Source of the DNA: Pseudomonadota bacterium
GTDB taxonomy: Bacteria > Pseudomonadota > Gammaproteobacteria > Burkholderiales > Burkholderiaceae_E
Reading direction: 5' to 3'
Assembly: GCA_023389175.1 (NCBI GenBank)
Contig: JAEWEW010000084.1
Location: forward strand, 1 to 8,658
DNA: 8,658 nucleotides
Of the stretch, positions 1 to 6,865 are shown piece by piece (within the stretch, counting starts at the first letter, position 1; the number at the start of each line of letters is the position of its first letter). A program made the translations under genes and the position numbers. Below the pieces are notes generated by a model that saw only the letters and a program-made list of their open reading frames with translations, searched no databases and was not told the origin of the DNA.

Positions 1-1548
1 GTGCTGGCGGTGCCGGACGCTGCACGCCTGGTCCCGCGCGCGGGACCGCTCGCAGCGCGCCTGCAGGCGGTCTACCGCGAGAACCAGGGCCGGCCGCTCT
101 GGGCCGACGGCAGCCGCCCGGGTCCCGCGGTGCCGCAGCTGCATGCGACGCTCGCCGCCGCGAGCCGCCACGGCCTCGATCCCGCCGACTATCGCAGCGA
201 CTGGATCGCCGGCCAGCTGGCTGCCTGGCGTGACGGACGCCTCGGCGCAGCCGACGCGCTCGCGCGCCTGGACGTCACCATGACCCTCGCGCTGCTGCGC
301 TACCTCACCGATCTCCGCGAGGGACGCGCGAGCCAGCGCCAGGTCTCCGGTACCTGGTCGCCCGCTCCGACCGCGCCGTTGGAGGGCGTGCTGGCCGCCG
401 CGGCCCGCGACGCGGCGGCATTGCGCCGCCTGCTGGATGCGGCCGCGCCGGGCTTCCCGGACTACCGCCGGCTGCTCCATGCCCGGGAGCGGCTCGAAGC
501 CCTGATCGTGGCAGGGCGCGAGCCGCCGCGATTTCCGGTCGGCACCCGGCTAGCCGAGGGAGACCGTTCGCCGGCCGTCGCCGCGCTGGCCTCCCGGCTG
601 ATCGAGCTCGGCGACCTCGCGGCCTCGGCCACCGTCCCGGACCGCTACGAGGGCGAGGTGGTCGAGGCGGTGCGCCGCTTCCAGCAGCGCCACGGACTCG
701 CGGTCGACGGCGTCGTGGGACCGGGCACGCTCGCGGCCATCCAGGTGCCGAACCGGGCCCGGCTGCGCCAGGTCGATCTCGCGCTCGAGCGGCTGCGGTG
801 GCTGCCGCCGATCAACGCCGATCGCGCCATCGCCATCAACATCCCGGACTTCCGGCTGTGGGCCTACGAGAAGCAGGCCGACGGTCGCGTGAAGGCCGTG
901 CTGGAGAGCAATGTCGTCGTCGGCCGGCAGGGCAGGACGCCCACGCCGGTCTTCATCGCGCAGGTGAATGCCGTCGACTTCAATCCCTACTGGAACGTGC
1001 CGTACTCGATCGCGCGCGGCGAGACCCTGCCGCGGCTGCGCCGGGATCCGGGCTACCTCGAGCGCGAAGGCATGGAGTTCGTCGCGGGCAACGGCACGGT
1101 GTCGCGCCAGGTGACGGCCGCCAACCTCGAGGCGGTGGCGCAGGGCCGGATGCGCATCCGCCAGCGGCCCGGGCCGCGCAACGCCCTCGGCAAGGTCAAG
1201 CTGACGATGCCCAACTCGATGAACATCTATCTGCACGACACACCGTCGCGCGGGCTGTTCGCCCAGGCGCGACGCGACTTCAGCCACGGTTGCATCCGCG
1301 TCGAGAGGGCCCTGGAGCTGGCGGCCTTCGCGCTGGCGCGCCAGCCGGAATGGGATGCCGAAGCGATCGCCGGCGTACTCCAGGAAAGCGACCTGCGCGT
1401 GGTCCGGGTCGCGCCGTCGATCCCGGTGGTGGTCTTCTACACCACCGCGGTGGTGGACGAGGACGGAACCACGCGGTTCCTGCCCGATCTCTACGGATTC
1501 GACCGCAAGCTCGATGCCGCCATGCCGCCGTCGGTCGTCGGCGGCTGA
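1..1548 (+). CDS. L,D-transpeptidase, YcbB/LdtD type (5' end probably outside the window)
   Basis: This periplasmic peptidoglycan cross-linking enzyme joins meso-DAP residues (3-3 links) through a cysteine acyl-enzyme. The order visible is an N-terminal scaffold-like region (about residues 18-165, with the family-like stretch YRENQGRPLWADG), a peptidoglycan-binding domain (about 185-250, with FQQRHGLAVDGVVGPGTL) and a YkuD catalytic domain (about 265-470). The active-site motif SHGCIRV is at residues 428-434, with Cys431 as nucleophile and His429 in the motif. A second conserved His lies in the IYLHDTP stretch about 20 residues earlier. No signal peptide is visible. The frame is open from the first base (GTG), and E. 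coli YcbB is about 615 aa, so the true start with its export signal is probably upstream. The gene converges on the MepK-like gene, with 31 bp between the stops. Family assignment is secure; the exact physiological role is inferred. Confidence 0.93.
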   Translation: MLAVPDAARLVPRAGPLAARLQAVYRENQGRPLWADGSRPGPAVPQLHATLAAASRHGLDPADYRSDWIAGQLAAWRDGRLGAADALARLDVTMTLALLRYLTDLREGRASQRQVSGTWSPAPTAPLEGVLAAAARDAAALRRLLDAAAPGFPDYRRLLHARERLEALIVAGREPPRFPVGTRLAEGDRSPAVAALASRLIELGDLAASATVPDRYEGEVVEAVRRFQQRHGLAVDGVVGPGTLAAIQVPNRARLRQVDLALERLRWLPPINADRAIAINIPDFRLWAYEKQADGRVKAVLESNVVVGRQGRTPTPVFIAQVNAVDFNPYWNVPYSIARGETLPRLRRDPGYLEREGMEFVAGNGTVSRQVTAANLEAVAQGRMRIRQRPGPRNALGKVKLTMPNSMNIYLHDTPSRGLFAQARRDFSHGCIRVERALELAAFALARQPEWDAEAIAGVLQESDLRVVRVAPSIPVVVFYTTAVVDEDGTTRFLPDLYGFDRKLDAAMPPSVVGG

Positions 1549-1556
1549 AAGCTGCC

Positions 1557-1578
1557 CGGCGCCGGCCCGCAGGCGCCG
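1557..1578. terminator. GC-rich hairpin between convergent stops, possible bidirectional terminator
   Basis: CGGCGCC at 1557-1563 pairs perfectly with GGCGCCG at 1572-1578, giving a 7-bp stem with an 8-nt loop. It sits in the 31-bp gap between the two convergent genes, where a shared terminator is expected. There is no real T-tract on either side, so an intrinsic terminator is only possible, not shown. Confidence 0.35.
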
Positions 1579-1579
1579 T

Positions 1580-2164
1580 TCAGCCCCAGCGACGCACGCG
1601 ACCGGTGTCGATGTGCACGAAGTCGGAGCGGGGGTAATAGCCGACGCCGCCGGCCCGTAGCTCCAGCGCCGCGTCGCGCAACTGGGCGAGCGGCACGCCG
1701 CTCAGCCGGATATCGAGGGCGCGGCCCACCAGGTGCAGGCTGCGCGTCGCCACCCCGCCGCCGCCGCGACGGCGCAGCCGCTCGTTGGTGGCCGGCGAAC
1801 GGTAGCCGGAGATGATCTCCACGGTCGCATCCGCGCGCAGCATCTGCTGCAGCGACTGGATCTGCAGCAGCAGGCCGGGGTCCATGGTGGTGACGTCGCC
1901 GGAATAGTGGTCGCGCAGGAAGCGGCTCACCCGTTGCAGCAGCGGGAGCGAAGGCTCGGCGAGAACGCCGGGGTCGATCGCCGGGATGACGATGCGCTCG
2001 CCCGTGTGGAGATGGCGCATGCGCAGCACCGTCCCCGGAGCCGGCGCGAGCGGGGCGCTGCGCGCGACCAGAGGGGCGGCGAGGCCGGCGCCGCCGACGA
2101 GGCCCATGCGGAGCAGGCGCCGGCGGGAACCGTTCGGGTGGAGGGAGTCGAGCGTCCGGGTCAT
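1580..2164 (-). CDS. MepK/YcbK-like murein endopeptidase (DUF882, peptidase M15 fold) with Tat signal
   Basis: This is a probable zinc-dependent peptidoglycan endopeptidase acting in the periplasm; the E. coli relative MepK (YcbK) cuts 3-3 and some 4-3 cross-links. The 194-aa protein begins with a twin-arginine signal (SRRRLLRMG at residues 13-21, then a hydrophobic stretch ending near residue 40). The M15 metal-site pattern is present: ISGYRSPATN at 118-127, SLHLVGRALDI at 142-152 giving His144 and Asp151 as ligands, and DFVHIDTG at 181-188 giving His184 as third ligand. Length matches the family (about 180-200 aa). The ATG start is supported by AAGGA on the minus strand (plus-strand 2175-2179), 10 nt upstream. 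It lies downstream of the mocR gene on the same strand, but the 183-bp gap suggests its own promoter. It faces the L,D-transpeptidase gene, a functionally opposed partner. Confidence 0.9.
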   Translation of the reverse strand: MTRTLDSLHPNGSRRRLLRMGLVGGAGLAAPLVARSAPLAPAPGTVLRMRHLHTGERIVIPAIDPGVLAEPSLPLLQRVSRFLRDHYSGDVTTMDPGLLLQIQSLQQMLRADATVEIISGYRSPATNERLRRRGGGGVATRSLHLVGRALDIRLSGVPLAQLRDAALELRAGGVGYYPRSDFVHIDTGRVRRWG

Positions 2165-2347
2165 CTGGGGCGATTCCTTGGTGAAGCGGGTAATGATGGG
2201 CGGGCCGGGACACCGGCAAGCTTAGGCCGGGGGGCATCCGGTCGGTGACCGCGGCCGTTCGGCGGCTCCTGTCGCCGATCGAAGGCGGCCCGCGGCCGTG
2301 CCGGCAGCCGCGCCGTACGAAACCGGCCGATGGTACGACGCTCCGGG
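2165..2347 (-). promoter_or_regulatory. Upstream region of the mepK-like gene, weak promoter candidate
   Basis: This 183-bp gap lies between the mocR stop and the mepK-like start. On the minus strand, TTGCCG (plus-strand 2214-2219) is followed 16-17 bp later by an ATCATTA stretch, a poor match to a sigma70 promoter. An imperfect hairpin (CTCCGG at 2341-2346 with CCGGAG at 2356-2361) overlaps the mocR stop and is too weak to call a terminator. I see no gene in the gap. Confidence 0.3.
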
Positions 2348-3721
2348 TCAGGCGTCCGGAGGGGGTATGTCCGCCCCGAGCCGGCGCCGCAGGAAGGCGA
2401 GGAAGCGGGGATCCTCCACATAGGCGATGTTGGCCCGCATCGCCGGGGTCGCCGGCCCGCGCTCATGGCGAAAGACCGAGCCGGGGGCGAGGAAGATGCC
2501 CTCGGCGGCGGCCTGCCGGGCGAGCTCCCGGTCGTCGAGCCCCGCCGGCAACTCCACCCAGAGGTAGTAGCCACCAGCCGGCGGCGCGAACACCCGCAGC
2601 CCGCAGGCCTTCAGGCCGGCCAGCGCGCCGGTGGTGGCGCCGGAGAGCCGCGACTTCAGCCGCCGGAGGTGGCGCAGGTACTGGCCGCTCGCGACCAGGT
2701 CGTAGACGATGCGCTCCACGAAGTCCGAGGTGCTGGCATGGGTCACCATCTTGAGGTCGCACAGCGCCTGGGCGAGCGGACGGGCCGCAGCGATGTAGCC
2801 CACCCGCAGGCTCGCCGACAGCGTCTTGGAGAAGCTGCTCACGTAGATCACGTTCTCCAGCTGGTCCAGCGCCGCGAGGCGCGGGCTCGCGGCCGGCAGG
2901 ATGTCGGCGAACGGGTCGTCCTCCACGATCAGGAAGCCGTGGCGGCTGGCGAGCTGCAGCACCCGATGGGCGCCTGCGAGGGTGATCGAGCCGCCGGTGG
3001 GATTGTGGGCAAGGGACTGGGTGAAGAAGACCTTGGGGCGATGCGCCGCGGCCTTCGCCGCCAGGTCGTCCAGGTCGGGGCCGTCGGGGCGGCGCGCCAC
3101 GCCGACGGTCTCGACCCTGGCGAGGCGCAGCTTGCCGAACAGCGGGTAGTAGCCGGGGCTGTCGACCAGCACGGTCTCGCCCGGCTCCACCAACTGGCGC
3201 ACCAGCAGGTCGAGCGCATGATTGGCCCCCTGCGTGAGCAGCACCTGCCCGGGGTCGGCCTCGATCGAGCGCTCCGCCAGGAGCAGCGCGATCCGCTCGC
3301 GCAGCGGCGCATGGCCCCACGGGCTGCCATAGCCGTGGCCGATGTCGCTGCGTCCGGCACGGGAGCCGGCCCGCAGCAGGTTGCCGAGCTCCGGTCCCTC
3401 CATCCAGGAGGGCGGCGGCCGACCGTCGCCGACGCGCACCTCGTAGTGCTGCTCGAGCTGCTCGCGCAGGAACGAGACGATGTCCACCGCCTCGACCACA
3501 TGCGGCGGCGGGGATTGGGCCGACTTGCGGGCGAGGCGGCTCACGAAGTAGCCGGCGCCGCGGCGCGCTTCCAGGTAGCCGAGGGCGACCAGGCGCTCAT
3601 ACGCCTCGGCCATGGTGTTCTTCGAGACGCCATGCTCCGCGGCGCCGGCCCGGATCGAGCGCAGCCGCTCGCCCGGCTTGAGCAGGCCGTCGTCGATCAG
3701 CTTGACGAAGCTGGTCAGCAA
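2348..3721 (-). CDS. MocR-family PLP-dependent transcriptional regulator (GntR HTH plus aminotransferase-like domain)
   Basis: This is a likely regulator of the divergent TRAP/HMG-CoA reductase operon and of itself. Residues 1-62 form a GntR-type winged helix (LLKPGERLRSIR, then the recognition region around GVSKNTMAEAYERLVALGYLEARRGAGYFV). Residues about 95-455 form a fold-type I aminotransferase-like domain. Its PLP signatures are the NPTGG loop (240-244), VEDDPF (267-271, the aspartate facing the pyridine nitrogen), SSFSKT with the Schiff-base Lys299, and the following Arg306 (SLRVGY). The overall look is YdcR-like. The start is uncertain. TTG at 3719-3721 is the only standard start in frame before the upstream stop, but it clips helix 1 of the HTH and has only a weak ribosome binding site. 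A CTG at 3734-3736 adds five residues (LKVDR) and has AGGGG 6 nt upstream. Numbering here uses TTG. Family confidence is high; the target operon is inferred from divergence and operator-like repeats. Confidence 0.93.
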   Translation of the reverse strand: MLTSFVKLIDDGLLKPGERLRSIRAGAAEHGVSKNTMAEAYERLVALGYLEARRGAGYFVSRLARKSAQSPPPHVVEAVDIVSFLREQLEQHYEVRVGDGRPPPSWMEGPELGNLLRAGSRAGRSDIGHGYGSPWGHAPLRERIALLLAERSIEADPGQVLLTQGANHALDLLVRQLVEPGETVLVDSPGYYPLFGKLRLARVETVGVARRPDGPDLDDLAAKAAAHRPKVFFTQSLAHNPTGGSITLAGAHRVLQLASRHGFLIVEDDPFADILPAASPRLAALDQLENVIYVSSFSKTLSASLRVGYIAAARPLAQALCDLKMVTHASTSDFVERIVYDLVASGQYLRHLRRLKSRLSGATTGALAGLKACGLRVFAPPAGGYYLWVELPAGLDDRELARQAAAEGIFLAPGSVFRHERGPATPAMRANIAYVEDPRFLAFLRRRLGADIPPPDA

Positions 3722-3733
3722 TCGATCGACTTT

Positions 3734-3747
3734 CAGGGTGTGCCCCT
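3734..3747 (-). promoter_or_regulatory. Possible non-canonical CTG start and ribosome binding site of the mocR gene
   Basis: On the minus strand the order is AGGGG, six bases (CACACC), then CTG, in frame with the mocR gene and five codons ahead of the TTG. The CTG start would restore the length of the first HTH helix expected for GntR domains. The TTG alternative has only GAAAG about 8 nt upstream. CTG starts are rare, so this is a suggestion. Confidence 0.4.
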
Positions 3748-3754
3748 GGTTCGC

Positions 3755-3814
3755 GTGGGTCAGTTGTCGAGTTTATCCCACCAACTGTCCCTTGAAGATC
3801 ACCTACTGTCCCTT
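3755..3814. repeat. Three-site operator candidate: two 15-bp direct repeats and one inverted half-site
   Basis: CACCAACTGTCCCTT (3779-3793) and CACCTACTGTCCCTT (3800-3814) match at 14 of 15 positions and are offset by 21 bp, two helical turns, so both would lie on the same DNA face. A third, inverted copy has its core GGGTCAGTTG at 3757-3766, matching the complement of CAACTGTCCC (3782-3791) at 9 of 10 positions. Direct repeats, often with one inverted copy, are the reported binding pattern of MocR/PdxR-type regulators. That the adjacent MocR binds here is inferred. The inverted site would overlap the mocR transcription start region, suggesting autoregulation. Confidence 0.7.
3770..3777 (-). 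promoter_or_regulatory. Possible -10 region of the mocR promoter
   Basis: The minus strand reads GATAAACT here, a partial -10 match in an AT-rich island within otherwise GC-rich DNA. No good -35 is visible 16-18 bp upstream, which would fit an activator-dependent or weak promoter. The distance to the mocR start is about 35-50 nt. Confidence 0.3.
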
Positions 3815-3820
3815 TAGGAT
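3792..3820 (+). promoter_or_regulatory. Sigma70-like promoter of the TRAP/HMG-CoA reductase operon
   Basis: TTGAAG (3792-3797) and TAGGAT (3815-3820) are separated by exactly 17 bp and each matches the consensus at 4 of 6 positions. The first direct repeat ends on the -35 element and the second fills the spacer, so a bound regulator would contact or compete with RNA polymerase. Transcription would start near 3827, leaving a leader of about 90 nt before dctP. Confidence 0.55.
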
Positions 3821-3870
3821 GCAGCGTCGCCCAAGGCCGCGATGCCAGGGCGCCGGGTCACCGGACCGAG

Positions 3871-3894
3871 GGTTCGTCGCCAGGACGACGGACC
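3871..3894 (+). promoter_or_regulatory. Stable hairpin in the operon leader, just before the dctP ribosome binding site
   Basis: GGTTCGTCG (3871-3879) pairs with CGACGGACC (3886-3894): nine pairs including one G-T wobble, with a six-base loop CCAGGA. It ends 8 nt before the Shine-Dalgarno at 3903. No T-tract follows, so it is not an intrinsic terminator. It could stabilise the 5' end of the mRNA or tune translation. Chance hairpins are common in DNA this GC-rich. Confidence 0.4.
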
Positions 3895-3902
3895 GACACC
3901 CC

Positions 3903-3908
3903 AGGAGG
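3903..3908 (+). promoter_or_regulatory. Strong ribosome binding site of dctP
   Basis: AGGAGG lies 10 nt before the ATG at 3919. It is the strongest Shine-Dalgarno in the window and fixes the dctP start. It fits the high expression usual for a periplasmic binding protein. Confidence 0.8.
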
Positions 3909-3918
3909 AGACGAATCC

Positions 3919-4974
3919 ATGAGCCAGCCTTACCTTGGCCGACGTGCCATGCTCGGCCGCGCCGCGGCCGCAACCGCGGCGGTCGGCACCGCCGCCCTCG
4001 CAGTGCCCCGCGCCGCCTCCGCCCAGGCGACCACGACCTGGCGCATGCAGGCGCTCTGGGACGGCGGCACCACGCCGCAGAAGTTCGAGGAACGCTTCGT
4101 CGCGCGCGTGGCCGAGCTGACCGGCGGCCGCTTCAAGATCAACCTGTTCGCGGCCGGCCAGATCGTTCCGGCGGCACAGGCGTTCGACGCGGTGCGCGGC
4201 GGCGCCTTCGAGCTGATGAAGACCTTCGACGGCTACGAAGCCGGCAAGGTCCCGGCCTTCGCCTTCACCAGCACGGTGCCGTTCGGCTTCGTCGAGAGCG
4301 ACCACCTCGAGGCCTGGTTCTACGAGCGCGGCGGCCTGGAGATGGCGCGGGAGGCGTATGCGCCGGCGGGGCTGCACTACATCGCGCCAACCGTGTACGG
4401 CCAGGAGCCGCTGCATTCCAAGGTGCCGATCAAACGGATCGCGGATCTCGCGGGCAAGAAGGGCCGCTTCGTGGGGCTCGCCTCCACCGTGATGGGCGCG
4501 TTGGGCGTCTCGGTGACGCCGCTGCCGACCGGCGAGGTCTATTCGGCGCTGGACAAGGGCGTGATCGACATGGCCGATCGCGGCGACCTCACCGCCAACT
4601 TCGAAGCGGGACTGGCCGAGGTGGCCAAGTACGTGATCGTCCCGGGTTTCCACCAGCCGACCACCGCGACCGCCTACGTGGCCAACCGCGGCGCCCACGA
4701 CAAGCTGCCGGCCGAGTTCAAGGCGGCGCTGGCCGTGGCGGCGCGCGAGATTTCCGGCGCCCTGCGCCAGCACATCCTGGTAAGCGACGCCACCGTGCTG
4801 GAGAAGTACAAGGCCAAGGGCTGCGAGATCATCCGCTTCCCCGCCGACGAGATGAACGCCGCGCGCCCCAAGGCGATGGAGGCCTGGAAGGCCGCCACCA
4901 AGGGCAATGCGCTGGCCGTCAAGGTCATGGACAGCCAGGTGGCGTTCATGAAGCAGCTCGGACTGATCGGCTGA
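3919..4974 (+). CDS. dctP: TRAP transporter periplasmic substrate-binding protein, DctP family
   Basis: This periplasmic receptor captures an organic acid and delivers it to the DctQM membrane complex encoded next. The 351-aa length is normal for the family. A twin-arginine-like signal (GRRAMLGRAAAA at residues 7-18) ends at an ASA site near residue 35. Arg183 (GRFVGL) aligns with the family's conserved arginine that salt-bridges the ligand carboxylate. It is followed at the expected distance by PLPTGEVYSALDKGVID, typical of the subgroup that binds 2-oxo and hydroxy acids. Where that subgroup usually has Glu-Trp after GVID, this protein has Asp220-Arg221, so the ligand may differ. It is the first gene of a four-gene operon ending in an HMG-CoA reductase, so mevalonate or a related 3-hydroxy acid is my inferred substrate. 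Tat export would mean it folds in the cytoplasm first. Confidence 0.95.
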   Translation: MSQPYLGRRAMLGRAAAATAAVGTAALAVPRAASAQATTTWRMQALWDGGTTPQKFEERFVARVAELTGGRFKINLFAAGQIVPAAQAFDAVRGGAFELMKTFDGYEAGKVPAFAFTSTVPFGFVESDHLEAWFYERGGLEMAREAYAPAGLHYIAPTVYGQEPLHSKVPIKRIADLAGKKGRFVGLASTVMGALGVSVTPLPTGEVYSALDKGVIDMADRGDLTANFEAGLAEVAKYVIVPGFHQPTTATAYVANRGAHDKLPAEFKAALAVAAREISGALRQHILVSDATVLEKYKAKGCEIIRFPADEMNAARPKAMEAWKAATKGNALAVKVMDSQVAFMKQLGLIG

Positions 4975-4981
4975 GCCTGAG

Positions 4982-5527
4982 TTGCCAGGCTGGCTGGCCA
5001 CCTGCGTCCGGGCCGTCACGCGGCTGAACCGCGCCCTCTTCCTCGCCTGCACCACCCTGATGGCGGTGGTGGTGCCGGTGATGCTCTACGAGGTGGTGGC
5101 GCGCTATGTGTTCAACGCGCCTACCGTCTGGGCGATGGAGCTCGCGGTGTTGCTGTTCGGCCCGTACTTCCTGCTCGGCGGACCGTACCTGCTGCACCTG
5201 CGCGGCCATGTCGCGCTCGACCTGGTGCGCCAGCGGCTTGATGCGCGGTGGAACCGGATCTTCGACCTGCTCAACTTCCCGGTGATCATCGCCTTCTGCC
5301 TGATCCTGCTCGCCTGGAGCATCCCGCCTGCCTGGAGCGCGTTCGCCTACGGCGAGACCAGCTTCTCGGCCTGGAACCCGCCGATCTGGCCCTTCAAGGC
5401 GATGGTGCCGGTCGCGCTCGCGCTGATGCTGCTGCAGGCGGTCGCCGAGCTGCTGCGGGTGATCTGGCGCGATGAGGCGCTCATCGGCGTCGATCCGGTC
5501 GACACCGGCGAGGCGACCCACCGATGA
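4982..5527 (+). CDS. dctQ: TRAP transporter small membrane subunit, DctQ family
   Basis: This is the small integral membrane subunit of the tripartite transporter; it pairs with DctM in the inner membrane. The 181 aa carry four predicted membrane segments at about residues 19-39, 52-72, 96-117 and 139-160. The DctQ signature EVVARYVFNAPTVWAMEL (37-54) follows the first segment, and GHVALD (75-80) follows the second. The start is taken as TTG at 4982, the only standard start between an in-frame stop at 4964 and Met27, which lies inside the first membrane segment. It is 7 nt after the dctP stop, and its own Shine-Dalgarno is weak, so translation is probably coupled to dctP. The 3' end overlaps dctM by four bases (ATGA). 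Confidence 0.9.
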   Translation: MPGWLATCVRAVTRLNRALFLACTTLMAVVVPVMLYEVVARYVFNAPTVWAMELAVLLFGPYFLLGGPYLLHLRGHVALDLVRQRLDARWNRIFDLLNFPVIIAFCLILLAWSIPPAWSAFAYGETSFSAWNPPIWPFKAMVPVALALMLLQAVAELLRVIWRDEALIGVDPVDTGEATHR

Positions 5528-6840
5528 GTTCCACCGCCGTGCTGGTGCTGATGTTCGGCAGCCTGACCTTGTTCATGCTGACCGGGCTGCCCATCGCGTT
5601 CGTCCTCGGCGGCCTGTCGCTGCTGTTCACCGTGACGATGTGGAACGAGAGCGCCGTCGTGGTGCTGGTGCTGCAGATCTTCGACACGATGAAGTCCGAG
5701 GCGCTGCTGGCGATCCCGCTCTATATCCTGATGGCCTGCATCCTGCAGCGCTCCGGCGTGATCGAGGCACTCTACCGCGCCATGGAGCTCTGGTTCGGCC
5801 GGCTGCGCGGCGGCCTCGCGGTAGGGACGGTGGTGATCTGCGTCATCATGGCCGCGATGACCGGCGTGGTCGGCGCCGCCGTCACCGCCATGGGCATCCT
5901 GGCGCTGCCGGAGATGCTGCGCCGGGGCTACGACCGCAGGCTCGCGCTCGGCACGATCTGCGCCTCCGGCACGCTCGGCATCCTGATTCCGCCGTCGGTG
6001 CTGACCATCGTCTATGCGGTGACCGCCCAGGTCTCCATCGGCAAGATGCTTATCGCAGGCGTCGTGCCGGGGCTGATCCTGGCCGCCCTCTACATCGGGT
6101 ACATCGTGGTGCAGGCATGGCTGCGGCCGGAGCGGTTCCCGCTCGACGAGACCGCGGTGCGCGTCTCCTGGGCCCGGAAGCTGGCCTCGCTGCGCTCGCT
6201 GGCCCTGCCGACCCTGCTGATCCTGGCGGTGCTCGGCTCCATCTTCTTCGGGATCGCGACGCCGACCGAGTCGGCGGCCGTCGGTGTCGCCGGCGCTGTG
6301 GCAGCCGCAGCCCTCTCGCGCCGCCTCGACCTCGCGATGATGCGCGGCGCCGGCATCGACGCGCTCAAGGTGACGTCGATGATCCTCTGGATCACCATCG
6401 GCGCCAAGGCGTACGTCGCCATCTTCACCGGACTCGGCGGCGCGGACGCGCTGCTCGACTTCATCCGCGCGCTCGACGTGGACCGCTGGCTGGTGCTGCT
6501 CGCGATGATGGCCATCCTGGTCTTCCTCGGCACCGTGCTGGACGAGATCGGGATCATTCTGCTGACGGTGCCGGTCTTCCTTCCGGTGGTCCGGCTGCTG
6601 GGCTTCGACGAGATCTGGTTCGGCGTGCTCTATGCCATCACGATCCAGATGGGCTACATCAGCCCGCCCTTCGGGTACACCCTCTTCTACATCAAGGGCA
6701 CGCTGCCGCCGCACATCGGCATGGACGAGGTCTATCGCGGCATCCTGCCCTTCTTCCTGTTGCAGGCGGCGGGTCTCGCCATCTGCGCCGCCCTTCCGGG
6801 GCTCGTCACCGCCCTGCCGCGGATGATGAGCGGACACTGA
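5524..6840 (+). CDS. dctM: TRAP transporter large permease subunit, DctM family
   Basis: This is the large, sodium-coupled membrane subunit that moves the substrate across the inner membrane. The 438 aa match the usual length and are hydrophobic throughout, consistent with 11-12 membrane segments. Family motifs are MTGVVGAAVTAMG (112-124), GTLGILIPPS (149-158), GIATPTESAAVG (243-254), LGTVLDEIGIILLTVPVFLP (335-354) and GYISPPFG (377-384). The ATG overlaps the dctQ stop as ATGA, with GAGG 10 nt upstream, so the two membrane subunits are translationally coupled. No fusion or truncation is seen. Substrate specificity cannot be read from this subunit. Confidence 0.96.
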   Translation: MSSTAVLVLMFGSLTLFMLTGLPIAFVLGGLSLLFTVTMWNESAVVVLVLQIFDTMKSEALLAIPLYILMACILQRSGVIEALYRAMELWFGRLRGGLAVGTVVICVIMAAMTGVVGAAVTAMGILALPEMLRRGYDRRLALGTICASGTLGILIPPSVLTIVYAVTAQVSIGKMLIAGVVPGLILAALYIGYIVVQAWLRPERFPLDETAVRVSWARKLASLRSLALPTLLILAVLGSIFFGIATPTESAAVGVAGAVAAAALSRRLDLAMMRGAGIDALKVTSMILWITIGAKAYVAIFTGLGGADALLDFIRALDVDRWLVLLAMMAILVFLGTVLDEIGIILLTVPVFLPVVRLLGFDEIWFGVLYAITIQMGYISPPFGYTLFYIKGTLPPHIGMDEVYRGILPFFLLQAAGLAICAALPGLVTALPRMMSGH

Positions 6841-6865
6841 CCCAACCCAGCACGAGCACGACAAC

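Noticed and set aside
550..1287. 245-aa open frame on the minus strand opposite the L,D-transpeptidase
   Set aside because: It is an antisense shadow of a conserved gene, has no domain and is biased in composition.
2341..2361. Hairpin over the mocR stop codon as a terminator
   Set aside because: The stem is only 6 bp with a 9-nt loop and no T-tract, as expected by chance at this GC content.
2330..3817. 495-aa open frame on the plus strand opposite the mocR gene
   Set aside because: It has no recognisable domain and an Arg/His/Gln-rich composition, while the minus strand encodes a clear MocR protein.
3819..5027. An ATG at 3819-3821 that could start an upstream reading frame
   Set aside because: Its frame runs through dctP out of register, the ATG overlaps the -10 element, and the product is an arginine-rich shadow.
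3814..5055. 413-aa open frame on the minus strand opposite dctP
   Set aside because: It is an antisense shadow with no motifs, and it would run into the promoter and operator region of the operon.
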